IMG/VR virus record: IMGVR_UViG_3300011116_000454
Location: 1 to 23,791 of that record
Origin: a virus
Direction: 5' to 3' (one strand)
DNA length: 23,791 nucleotides
Shown here: positions 12,928 to 19,680 of the stretch, piece after piece
Layout: every line of letters begins with the position of its first letter
How positions within the stretch are numbered: position 1 is the first letter of the stretch
Notes under the pieces: generated by a model
The model's database searches: none
Seen by the model: the letters and a program-made list of their open reading frames with translations, nothing else
What the model was told of the DNA's origin: nothing
Program-made: the position numbers and the translations under genes

Positions 12928-13163
12928 TGGAAAAGAAAGATAACTCAGGCGTTTTGTTCAAGAACGACAAAAAAGAGTCAGAGAAACACCCTGATTACAA
13001 AGGAAATATCACAGTAGGCGGTCAGGATTACTGGCTATCTGCATGGATTAAAGAGGGTAAAAGCGGTAAGTTTATGGGTTTAGCAGTATCACCCAAAGAA
13101 GACTATCAGCCAAAACAAGCCCCTAAGAAGGCAAGTTTTGAAGACGAAGACCTGCCCTTTTGA
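12927..13163 (+). CDS. DUF736-like protein with SSB-type C-terminal tip
   Basis: A 78-residue protein. The segment HPDYKGNITVGGQDYWLSAW resembles DUF736-type small beta proteins. The last residues, EDEDLPF, copy the acidic Asp/Glu-rich tip ending in Pro-Phe of bacterial SSB, which recruits DNA-repair partners. It starts at ATG 12927, overlapping the annealing-protein stop (TGATG). I infer a single-strand-binding or partner-recruiting role in recombination. There is no separate SSB gene in the window. Confidence 0.7.
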   Translation: MEKKDNSGVLFKNDKKESEKHPDYKGNITVGGQDYWLSAWIKEGKSGKFMGLAVSPKEDYQPKQAPKKASFEDEDLPF

Positions 13164-13177
13164 GTTAATATAAACCC

Positions 13178-13233
13178 GAGGGGGGAGCTGTGCAAAGGAT
13201 TTTCCTAGCTTGCAGACGAGCAGTTTTCCCCTC
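13178..13233 (+). ncRNA. Structured RNA element (56-base hairpin)
   Basis: A 13-pair outer stem (13178-13190 with 13221-13233, three G-T pairs) encloses a five-pair stem (TGCAA/TTGCA) and a four-pair AGGA/TCCT tip with a TTT loop, plus bulges of three and six bases. It lies in the gap between the SSB-tail gene and the winged-helix gene, whose ribosome site follows eight bases later. There is no T-run after it, so it is not a terminator. It could be a translational control element or a stable small RNA. Pairing is read by eye. Confidence 0.6.
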
Positions 13234-13251
13234 ACCCAATAGGAGTTAATG

Positions 13252-13581
13252 ATGACATTAGATAAAGCATGGTTTGGTGGTGCAGTAGAGAAATTCTTTG
13301 GCTCACCAGCGTTTAAACTGGCTAGAAGAGAAGACCCTGTAACGAGCCATCAGGCGGCTCAAGCAGTTGATACCACCAAGCTAGAAACAATGGTCTATGA
13401 AGCCATTAAAGGCTTTCCAGATGGGTGTATCTCAGACGACATCCTCGGAATGTTCCCAAACTACCCATATTCCTCGATAACAGCAAGGTATCGTGCTTTG
13501 TTAGACAAGGGATTTATTGAAGTGTCGGGTGTCAAACGTGGCAAGTTTGGCAGAAATCAACGAATTATGAAGGCCAAGTGA
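13252..13581 (+). CDS. Winged-helix protein, phage family with DPVTSHxAA motif
   Basis: A 109-residue protein. The segment ARREDPVTSHQAAQAVDTTK and the following VYEAIKGFPDGCISDDILGM ... YPYSSITARYRALLDKGFIE match, from memory, a common phage winged-helix family that may bind DNA or replication partners. ATG 13252 is better spaced from AGGAG (13241-13245) than ATG 13249. It is preceded by the hairpin at 13178-13233, so its translation may be regulated. Confidence 0.75.
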   Translation: MTLDKAWFGGAVEKFFGSPAFKLARREDPVTSHQAAQAVDTTKLETMVYEAIKGFPDGCISDDILGMFPNYPYSSITARYRALLDKGFIEVSGVKRGKFGRNQRIMKAK

Positions 13582-13769
13582 TGCTAGAAAAACCACCCTA
13601 TTCCAAGATTAGTTACCCATCAGTAGCAACAAAAGACTTCAAGTGGGAGTCAGGATCAGATGTCCAAGCCCTTTGGAGAAAGCATGGATGGACTCCACCC
13701 TCGGAGAGCATGACTCCACCACCACCGCCACCTGAGAAGTATCAAGAACCTTTGAGGAGAGTAAGGTAG
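13581..13769 (+). CDS. Small conserved phage protein with proline-rich C-terminus
   Basis: A 62-residue protein with SGSDVQALWRKHGWTPPSES followed by a Pro run. The W-x-K-x-GWTPPSE pattern is one I recognise in small phage proteins, function unknown. ATG at 13581 overlaps the upstream stop (TGATG). Last gene of the rightward operon; the convergent leftward operon ends nine bases away. Confidence 0.7.
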   Translation: MLEKPPYSKISYPSVATKDFKWESGSDVQALWRKHGWTPPSESMTPPPPPPEKYQEPLRRVR

Positions 13770-13777
13770 CCTATAAG

Positions 13778-13921
13778 CTACTTAGCCAACAGATAAAGCC
13801 CCACATTGCTAAAGGCGTACCCTGCGTACACAATAGCCATGTGCGGGTTATCTTTCAATAGCTGCTCACCTGCAATATAGGCATAGATACCGCCTGTCAA
13901 GATGATTAGCCAAGCACTCAA
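13778..13921 (-). CDS. 47-residue membrane protein (possible holin-like)
   Basis: A frame starting TTG at 13921, overlapping the stop of the metallophosphoesterase gene as TTGA, and ending TAG at 13778-13780. The product (LSAWLIILTGGIYAYIAGEQ, then a short polar part and VYAGYAFSNVGLYLLAK) has two membrane helices. Small membrane proteins of this layout often sit near lysis genes in phages. It may be a holin-related or membrane-accessory protein; assignment uncertain because no ATG is present. Confidence 0.55.
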   Translation of the reverse strand: MSAWLIILTGGIYAYIAGEQLLKDNPHMAIVYAGYAFSNVGLYLLAK

Positions 13922-14904
13922 AACGCACCTACATTAATAACTTCGCCTCTGAACTGAACCATATCCTCATCAAATTTATGGACGAGTTCAGGCCATAAAA
14001 GCTGACCATTGAAGAAGTTTAGCACAGCAAAACCTGATCTGTGGTTGTTTGGGTTTATCTCAGCATAGGTAAATTGTGGCCCGTCAGTCTCAGCCAAAGT
14101 CCCTGTATCTACCCCATATCGAACCCCGTTATAGTCGCTAAAAGGGGTTACTTTTAGGCTATGAAGATGCCCCGTGACCACCGAGACACCCGCATTGACA
14201 GTATTGTTGTGAGTGGCATGGACTCCACCCTTGTATCGGTGCTTGATAATGACGTTATCTGTAGGCCATACTGCCCAACAGAAATCCCAATCTGGGATAT
14301 GGTCTGTCAGTTTAAAGCCCTGAACTTCTTTAAATTGGGGTGCTTGTTGGGCAAGTCGATTGCCAAACCGAATATCGTGGTTTCCCCATGTAAACAGTAG
14401 CTTTACATTGTGCCTTGCTGCTTTAGCAACCTCTTCTATCTCACCCAACGCACCTTGCGTAGCTTTTAGCTCTTGAACAACAGAAGTCTGGGGCTGGTCA
14501 GTTATATCGTGGCGAGATATAGAAGCCCCATCAAAAGCATCCCCGTTACAGATTATCGCCTTGGGTTTGAACTTCTCTATAGCCCATAGAAGCCCTTTAA
14601 AGGCAGTTGTTCGTTGACCAGGTATGAAGTGAGCATCTGAGAACACGATTACTGTGCCATCCAGTATGCCAAGGTCTATTTGTTTTAAAGGAGAGAAGGA
14701 TTTAGGCTTGTTTTTATCGTATTTGACACCACGCCAATCACTTGCGCTAAGTGCCATGTTGTATTGTTTTTCAATATACCTTCTGCGGAGATGAGTTGCT
14801 CTAACACTTATTCCAAGATGCTCGGCTACTCTTGTGGCAGATTGAAGTTGACCCCAAAGCTGGATAAACTCGGTATCGGTACACGTTTCGGTACTACTTC
14901 CCAT
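13918..14904 (-). CDS. Metallophosphoesterase with N-terminal helix-turn-helix
   Basis: A 328-residue protein. Residues ~10-45 look like a helix-turn-helix (TRVAEHLGISVRATHLRRRY). The calcineurin-like phosphoesterase fold follows: FSDAHF (Asp90, His92), GDAFDG (Asp122), GNHD (174-177), a later His pair (HATHNN), and GHLH (245-248), all the metal-binding signatures. The substrate is unknown; phage members act on nucleotides, DNA or proteins, and this one could remove phosphates from DNA or nucleotides. It overlaps the peptidase gene upstream by 11 bases. Confidence 0.85.
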   Translation of the reverse strand: MGSSTETCTDTEFIQLWGQLQSATRVAEHLGISVRATHLRRRYIEKQYNMALSASDWRGVKYDKNKPKSFSPLKQIDLGILDGTVIVFSDAHFIPGQRTTAFKGLLWAIEKFKPKAIICNGDAFDGASISRHDITDQPQTSVVQELKATQGALGEIEEVAKAARHNVKLLFTWGNHDIRFGNRLAQQAPQFKEVQGFKLTDHIPDWDFCWAVWPTDNVIIKHRYKGGVHATHNNTVNAGVSVVTGHLHSLKVTPFSDYNGVRYGVDTGTLAETDGPQFTYAEINPNNHRSGFAVLNFFNGQLLWPELVHKFDEDMVQFRGEVINVGAF

Positions 14905-15265
14905 TGGAATCCTTTGAAAGTAACTTTTCTAAAAGATTTATGACTCTATGCTCTTGCATTTCCACCTCATCTTGAGAGGATTTAGGGTCTTGAGCCACAG
15001 TCATTAAATCGTGCAGAAACACATGAAGTAACTCATGTAAAGCAGTCTGATCCAGAGATTCTGGTGTTATCTTCTCAGCACCAAAGTCACCCAATCTATA
15101 AGTAGCCAACCGAGCCTGAGTATTAAACTCCACAGAAGCCATAGCCGCCTTTGCCGCCTTACTTCCCTTCTCTATTCTCCAATCACCCAAACTGAGCACT
15201 TGTTGCCACTTTTTGACACTTTGTGCGAACAGTTTTGTATCTTCTGGCGTAGGAATGTTAGGCAT
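14894..15265 (-). CDS. Zinc metallopeptidase-like protein (HExxH)
   Basis: A 123-residue protein with a zincin motif, HELLH (77-81), followed by EMQEHRVINLL near the C-terminus that may give the third ligand. Small HExxH proteins of this kind are common in phages. The role is unknown (regulation, protein cleavage or a catalytic remnant). AAGGTG five bases upstream supports ATG 15265. A 30-base gap separates it from the lysozyme gene upstream. Confidence 0.7.
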   Translation of the reverse strand: MPNIPTPEDTKLFAQSVKKWQQVLSLGDWRIEKGSKAAKAAMASVEFNTQARLATYRLGDFGAEKITPESLDQTALHELLHVFLHDLMTVAQDPKSSQDEVEMQEHRVINLLEKLLSKDSNGK

Positions 15266-15295
15266 TTCAACACCTTATAGCGTTATTATGACATT

Positions 15296-15739
15296 TTAAT
15301 TTAACAAAGCACATTCAGCGACTCTACGCTTGGTCAAACCCGCTAGAACCTTCCCACCGCCTTTGTTCCAAAGCATGAGCTGTTCTTTAGCGCCTTCCCA
15401 ATCTTGGGCATTGATTTTACGCTTGAGAGTGGAGGTTTGAAGTCTGCCAATGCCTAAGTTGTAGCAGAAATCAACGATAGCATTGCACTTACGCTCATCT
15501 GTCAGAAGGATCGGACAGTTCCTTAGAACGCCTGGTAGGTAGGTATGTTCTAGTTCATACATTAGCAATATCCTTGCATTTTCTTCATCTATTGGAGAAT
15601 CTGCAAGGTTAACTTTACGACCATCAGCGTAGTAGGTAGAGCCATAACCAATCGTAGCTACGTTAGCAGGGCAAAGGTAGGGCTTAGAACGAAAGCCCTC
15701 AAACCTTTTGCATAGTTCTGCTGCCAACTCTAAGTTCAT
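15296..15739 (-). CDS. Endolysin, GH24 lysozyme (muramidase)
   Basis: A 147-residue glycoside hydrolase family 24 lysozyme, which cleaves the N-acetylmuramic acid to N-acetylglucosamine bond of peptidoglycan to release progeny. The catalytic triad appears as Glu14, Cys23 and Thr29 (E-8aa-C-5aa-T); Cys at the middle place, where T4 has Asp, is a known variant. The core IGYGSTYY, and later NLGIGRLQTSTLKRKIN, match the family. No signal-anchor segment is seen, so it needs a holin. It overlaps the candidate holin by ATGA. Confidence 0.92.
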   Translation of the reverse strand: MNLELAAELCKRFEGFRSKPYLCPANVATIGYGSTYYADGRKVNLADSPIDEENARILLMYELEHTYLPGVLRNCPILLTDERKCNAIVDFCYNLGIGRLQTSTLKRKINAQDWEGAKEQLMLWNKGGGKVLAGLTKRRVAECALLN

Positions 15740-16230
15740 ATTCCACGCTTAGAGAGAGTGCGATCTAAGAACCAATAATTAATAGTTCCTGAGAGCAAGG
15801 CAGAAAAGTCAGGAGTCATCATTGTTTTGAAGACTTCAGTAGCTGGCGCACCTGCTAACCATGCGTTCCAAGCAAACCAAACATGGATAAATGACCAAAC
15901 AAACAAAACCCAATAGGTGACCACAGGACGCACAGAAGCAGAAAGTGAGGCCACCCATCCACCTGCCGCCTTAACCATCTCTGCTTGCTGTGTAATGGCG
16001 TTATTGAAGGCATCCATCACACCCACGTCAACTGCGGCTTCCCTTTGTGCGCCTATTTCTGCGAGTTTCTGTGCGCCTCTTTGAGCCTCCAAGTCGCATT
16101 GGAACTTGAACATATTGAGTTCATGCTCACGCTCATTTTTCTTATCCATCCATTTAAGGACTTCAGGGGCAAGGCGAAACACCCCACCAAAGATAGAGCC
16201 TAGTATTCCACCAGATAACATTTCAAACAT
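15736..16230 (-). CDS. Holin candidate, GTA_holin_3TM-like
   Basis: A 164-residue membrane protein. The N-terminus has a hydrophobic Gly-rich stretch (LSGGILGSIFGGVFRLAPEV), a charged coiled-coil middle, then ASVRPVVTYWVLFVWSFIHV and another hydrophobic segment near the end. This layout (N-terminal helix, coiled coil, SVRPV-TY transmembrane region) resembles the three-transmembrane holins of gene-transfer agents (GTA_holin_3TM). It directly precedes the lysozyme, as expected for a holin-endolysin pair. AAGGGA seven bases upstream supports the ATG at 16230. Confidence 0.75.
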   Translation of the reverse strand: MFEMLSGGILGSIFGGVFRLAPEVLKWMDKKNEREHELNMFKFQCDLEAQRGAQKLAEIGAQREAAVDVGVMDAFNNAITQQAEMVKAAGGWVASLSASVRPVVTYWVLFVWSFIHVWFAWNAWLAGAPATEVFKTMMTPDFSALLSGTINYWFLDRTLSKRGI

Positions 16231-16232
16231 AG

Positions 16233-16478
16233 TTAGTCCCTTTTACAATGTTTATTGTCTTCGTCATGCGATAGCTTTACACCTGCCAAAAGGCCAATAA
16301 AGCCACCAATAATGGTTTGAAATGCGGGGCTGAGCAGGGAAAAAATTTCCGAGTTATCAACCTCTTTTGCCCATAGACCAAGAATGAAAGCAGCTACCAT
16401 CCCTAGAATACAAATACATAGCGTTGCACTAACCATAAAGGTTACATAGAAAGTCAGTCTGCCTCTTAAATCTTCCAT
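16233..16478 (-). CDS. Small membrane protein, second holin candidate
   Basis: An 81-residue protein with two clear membrane helices (YVTFMVSATLCICILGMVAA and a second near IIGGFIGLLAGVKL) joined by an acidic loop and a charged C-terminal tail. Two-helix proteins beside an endolysin are often holins or antiholins. GAGGA just upstream supports ATG 16478. Confidence 0.7.
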   Translation of the reverse strand: MEDLRGRLTFYVTFMVSATLCICILGMVAAFILGLWAKEVDNSEIFSLLSPAFQTIIGGFIGLLAGVKLSHDEDNKHCKRD

Positions 16479-16484
16479 ATATCC

Positions 16485-16721
16485 TCACACATAAAGGTCT
16501 AGTTTACGATTTTGAAATATCTCAAGTCTTAACTTATTCTGTTCAGCCTTCTTAACATATAGCTCAAATGCTATATCTTCAATTTTATCTTGTACCTTTT
16601 TTTGCTCCAATAAAGCACGATATTCCTCATGGTGCTTCTCAACTCTACGCTCTAAGGCATCTGTCTTATCAGGATACCCAGAAGGTTGAACAGTAGGGAA
16701 TAATTTGATGGTATCGATCAT
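16485..16721 (-). CDS. Coiled-coil protein in lysis region
   Basis: A 78-residue protein; residues 20-70 are charged and heptad-like (ALERRVEKHHEEYRALLEQK...), consistent with a coiled coil. No transmembrane segment and no signal peptide, so it does not look like an Rz spanin. Coupled to its neighbour by ATGA (16718-16721). Function unknown. Confidence 0.65.
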   Translation of the reverse strand: MIDTIKLFPTVQPSGYPDKTDALERRVEKHHEEYRALLEQKKVQDKIEDIAFELYVKKAEQNKLRLEIFQNRKLDLYV

Positions 16722-17005
16722 TTCTTCTCCCTTTCTACAGCATCCTTGTAAGCAATAACAACTTTATGTCTTAACTCAGCACTATCTGCACTACCCGCCC
16801 ATTCCGATAAGTTATTCCATATAACAGTCATGTCAGAACTTTTACACAATGTTTTATGTTTTGTAAGCCAAGCAGACATTTGTTGATGACGCTCTGACGG
16901 GTTATGTACTGTGTAAGCTATTCCATAAAACTCACGCACACTACATAGGTCTTTCCCTGTAGATTGAAGCGATAGAGTTAAAACAAGTGCTATTAGCCAT
17001 CTCAC
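16718..17005 (-). CDS. Secreted protein with signal-peptide-like N-terminus
   Basis: Starting GTG at 17005 gives 95 residues beginning MRWLIALVLTLSLQ, a classic short signal or anchor sequence, then a Cys-containing region (KDLCSVREF ... KTLCKSSDM). The GTG overlaps the stop of the upstream miniprotein (GTGA), which favours it over an upstream TTG at 17017. The first Cys is not in a clear lipobox. The place between virion and holin genes suggests a lysis or envelope function. Confidence 0.6.
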   Translation of the reverse strand: MRWLIALVLTLSLQSTGKDLCSVREFYGIAYTVHNPSERHQQMSAWLTKHKTLCKSSDMTVIWNNLSEWAGSADSAELRHKVVIAYKDAVEREKK

Positions 17006-17094
17006 GGGTACGCCCAAATTATGATGTAACTACAAAAGATGACAAAACAACCAATACAGACTATCGCGATGATTGCTTCAGCCCAATCAATCAT
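17002..17094 (-). CDS. 30-residue membrane miniprotein
   Basis: The ATG at 17094, directly after the stop of the large virion gene (TAA 17095-17097), opens MIDWAEAIIAIVCIGCFVIF followed by CSYIIIWAYP. It is a single membrane helix. It ends overlapping the next start by GTGA. It would be a small lysis- or membrane-associated protein. Confidence 0.5.
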   Translation of the reverse strand: MIDWAEAIIAIVCIGCFVIFCSYIIIWAYP

Positions 17095-19680
17095 TTAGTC
17101 GCCCGACAGAAGTTTGTTAGTCCCACGAATTTCCATCTTAAATGGCGGTTGTGGGTTTGTTAGCAAGCCTTCACGGAAAGCCGCACGAGTCTTTGGCCCT
17201 TGTTGCTTACCACTAACATCAGGTCTTGATAGCCTTAATGTTTCTTCTATTTGCTCGGCAGTATCGTATAGACGATCTCTGTTGGCAATGGCTTCCCTTT
17301 GCGCATCTCTAGTTTTCGCACGATTTGCTATTTCTTGATAGGCAATAGCTTTATCACGAGCCTTTTTAACTGCATCTTTAGCCCACTCAACATCTTGAAG
17401 TCTATTCAAAATAGTCTCATTAGAAAGAGTTTTCATGCCTGGAACAACTTCACCCAAGTCAACTTTGAGCTTATTCCATGCAATTTTCTCTTCAGCAGTC
17501 ATTGCAAACGCTTGATTAACACCACGTTCAAATGTTGTTTCGCCTTCTGTTTTTACAATCCGTGTGTATGGTTTAGCACCAGTTTTAGGAGAGATTGTTT
17601 GAGTTCTGTAGCTTGTGCTAGGTTGCTCAATAACTTGCCCAGACATTTTCTGAATAGCAGACTCTAAGGCGGTAGGCAATACGCCACCCGCCCCAGAAGT
17701 GGTTACTGGAACAAGGTTTCCAACAGCATCAAATGTAAACTCAATGCCTCCACTTGCAGGTTTGCGTTCCGCAGCCGCCCTAAACTCTTGTGCCATTTCT
17801 GCACGCTTTTGAGCTTCGTAAATTTGTCGTGGCACTTCATTGGGCAAACCACGTTGAGACTCAAATACAGTTGGGCCAAATGGTGGTTGTTGTTGTGGCG
17901 TTGTAAAGCCTTGACGGGGTTCTTCTGGCTTGTAAATGGGTCGCCCATTTTCATCATAGACAACACGCAATTTTCCAGCAGGCCCACCAACCGATGGATC
18001 AAATACTTCTTGTTGATAAGGAACAATTGCCTGACCTTGAGGAATAGGCTGTGCCGCAGTTGCTACCTGACTAACAGGAATACGTGCGTCACGCAAACTC
18101 AATCCCGCTTGATATTTGGGAGATGACATGATGTTGGACGCAAACATGCCCGCACCTTCACCCGCAAGTACACCCGCAGCAGTACCAAGAACAGAACCCG
18201 TAACGCCACCTAGTTGATAGCCAAGAGTAGCACCAGCTGTACCACCAATGCCAGATCGAGTAATTCGAGGCGCACTTAAAATAGACTCTGTTGCTTTAGT
18301 AGTAAATGCGTCAGGGAAATTACCAGCAATCTTGCCAAGAGCAGCAATATCACCCGTCATAGCATTATCTTTTGCGGTAACTCGGCTGAGTTTATTGACA
18401 TCAATCATGCCAGTGTTAAAGTCTGTAGCGGCTTCATAGGCATACGTCTTAGCCATCTTCTGACGGGCTTGTCTGAAATCAGATAACAACTTAGGATTGA
18501 AAATGTTAGATTCAATCATTGCCTCTAAAGAGTTGGCAATCGCCAATCGTGTGTCTGCAAGATCAAGAGCCTGTAAATCGGCACTTTTATTGTTGTATGT
18601 TTTCTTTGCTTCTTGGCGAAGTGTTTGAACATTCTTAAGAATTTGAGCGCCATCTAGTCCAGCACTTGTTTTGTTTATTGCATCATCAATGATTGCGTTT
18701 ATCGATTTTGCTTTTTGATTAGCACCAATCACTGCTAAATCTGGCCTTAAATCATTAAGAGAAGAAATTAAATTTTCATCAGCCACCATTATTGGCAATT
18801 TTTTTACTTGACTATAAGGTTCTGCAACACGCATTCTTGCTTCACTAAATGGTGCTTTGCTATCAAATTGCGTAGTTTCTGGCAAACCCAATTCATTTAT
18901 AGCAATTTTGCGTATTTGATTCTTATTTGCATTAGCAATAGCATCAGTACCACGTTGACCCGCAACAGCAGATAAGGTTTTAGGGATTAATGTTGGTTGA
19001 ATTTGCTCTGGACTTAAAGCAATACCAAGACGTTGTGCCTCTTTAGCTGCATCAATTTGTGGGCCACGAGCATAGTCCTCTAAGGACATTCTTTCACGCC
19101 TAGCTTGCATCATTGGCTCAAAAGGCATCTTTGCGCCAATAACGGCTTTCTCTAATGCGGGTGCGGCTAACTCTTGTATTGTTCGAGCAGCAGGTTTGGC
19201 AATAGCGGGTGCGGCAAGGCTTAATGAAGCCATGTAACTTTCAACATCTGAAGTAGGAATGCCAGTTTTATCAGCAATCCATTTAGCTCCTTTTTGAAAG
19301 TTTTCACCAATGAAGTCCATGATCTGACGACCAGCTTCACCTTGATATTCTGGAGTCTCAGTAACGCCCGCCATTTTTCCAAATGGTTTGTCAACGGCAG
19401 ATACCAATCTTTGCGTAGCGGCTTGTGCTTCTTCTGGTGAACGTCCTAAACGTGCCAAAGGATAGCCAACCATTTGTGCGGCAGCAGGTAATACTCCACC
19501 AACAGTAATGTCAGCAAGAGAAGCAGTAGATCGACCAAGAGAAATCGCAGATTGAAGCAATTGACCTAAAGATGTCTTTTCTTCTTTAGGTGCAACTAAT
19601 GGTTGTTGCGTTACAAAGGTTGCAAAAGGATTTTCTTGTGCTGGTTCAGCAACAAATTCAGCAAATGGGTTGGTAGCCAT
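17095..19680 (-). CDS. Large virion protein, probable ejection (internal) protein
   Basis: An 861-residue protein starting with two copies of a NPFA-x-FV motif (near residues 4-10 and 17-23). The middle is helical; Gly/Ala-rich hydrophobic segments (GIGGTAGATLGYQLGGVTGS) around 490-530 look like membrane-active hairpins. The C-terminal third is Gln/Pro-rich. Large helical proteins with such N-terminal NPF motifs and glycine-rich membrane segments are typical podovirus internal or ejection proteins, which leave the capsid before DNA. It sits at the end of the virion block. It could alternatively be a tail protein. Confidence 0.7.
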   Translation of the reverse strand: MATNPFAEFVAEPAQENPFATFVTQQPLVAPKEEKTSLGQLLQSAISLGRSTASLADITVGGVLPAAAQMVGYPLARLGRSPEEAQAATQRLVSAVDKPFGKMAGVTETPEYQGEAGRQIMDFIGENFQKGAKWIADKTGIPTSDVESYMASLSLAAPAIAKPAARTIQELAAPALEKAVIGAKMPFEPMMQARRERMSLEDYARGPQIDAAKEAQRLGIALSPEQIQPTLIPKTLSAVAGQRGTDAIANANKNQIRKIAINELGLPETTQFDSKAPFSEARMRVAEPYSQVKKLPIMVADENLISSLNDLRPDLAVIGANQKAKSINAIIDDAINKTSAGLDGAQILKNVQTLRQEAKKTYNNKSADLQALDLADTRLAIANSLEAMIESNIFNPKLLSDFRQARQKMAKTYAYEAATDFNTGMIDVNKLSRVTAKDNAMTGDIAALGKIAGNFPDAFTTKATESILSAPRITRSGIGGTAGATLGYQLGGVTGSVLGTAAGVLAGEGAGMFASNIMSSPKYQAGLSLRDARIPVSQVATAAQPIPQGQAIVPYQQEVFDPSVGGPAGKLRVVYDENGRPIYKPEEPRQGFTTPQQQPPFGPTVFESQRGLPNEVPRQIYEAQKRAEMAQEFRAAAERKPASGGIEFTFDAVGNLVPVTTSGAGGVLPTALESAIQKMSGQVIEQPSTSYRTQTISPKTGAKPYTRIVKTEGETTFERGVNQAFAMTAEEKIAWNKLKVDLGEVVPGMKTLSNETILNRLQDVEWAKDAVKKARDKAIAYQEIANRAKTRDAQREAIANRDRLYDTAEQIEETLRLSRPDVSGKQQGPKTRAAFREGLLTNPQPPFKMEIRGTNKLLSGD

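Noticed and set aside
17703-18026. A 107-residue minus-strand frame inside the ejection-protein gene
   Set aside because: It lies in another phase of the 861-residue gene, in its Gln/Pro-rich part, and shows only low-complexity composition.
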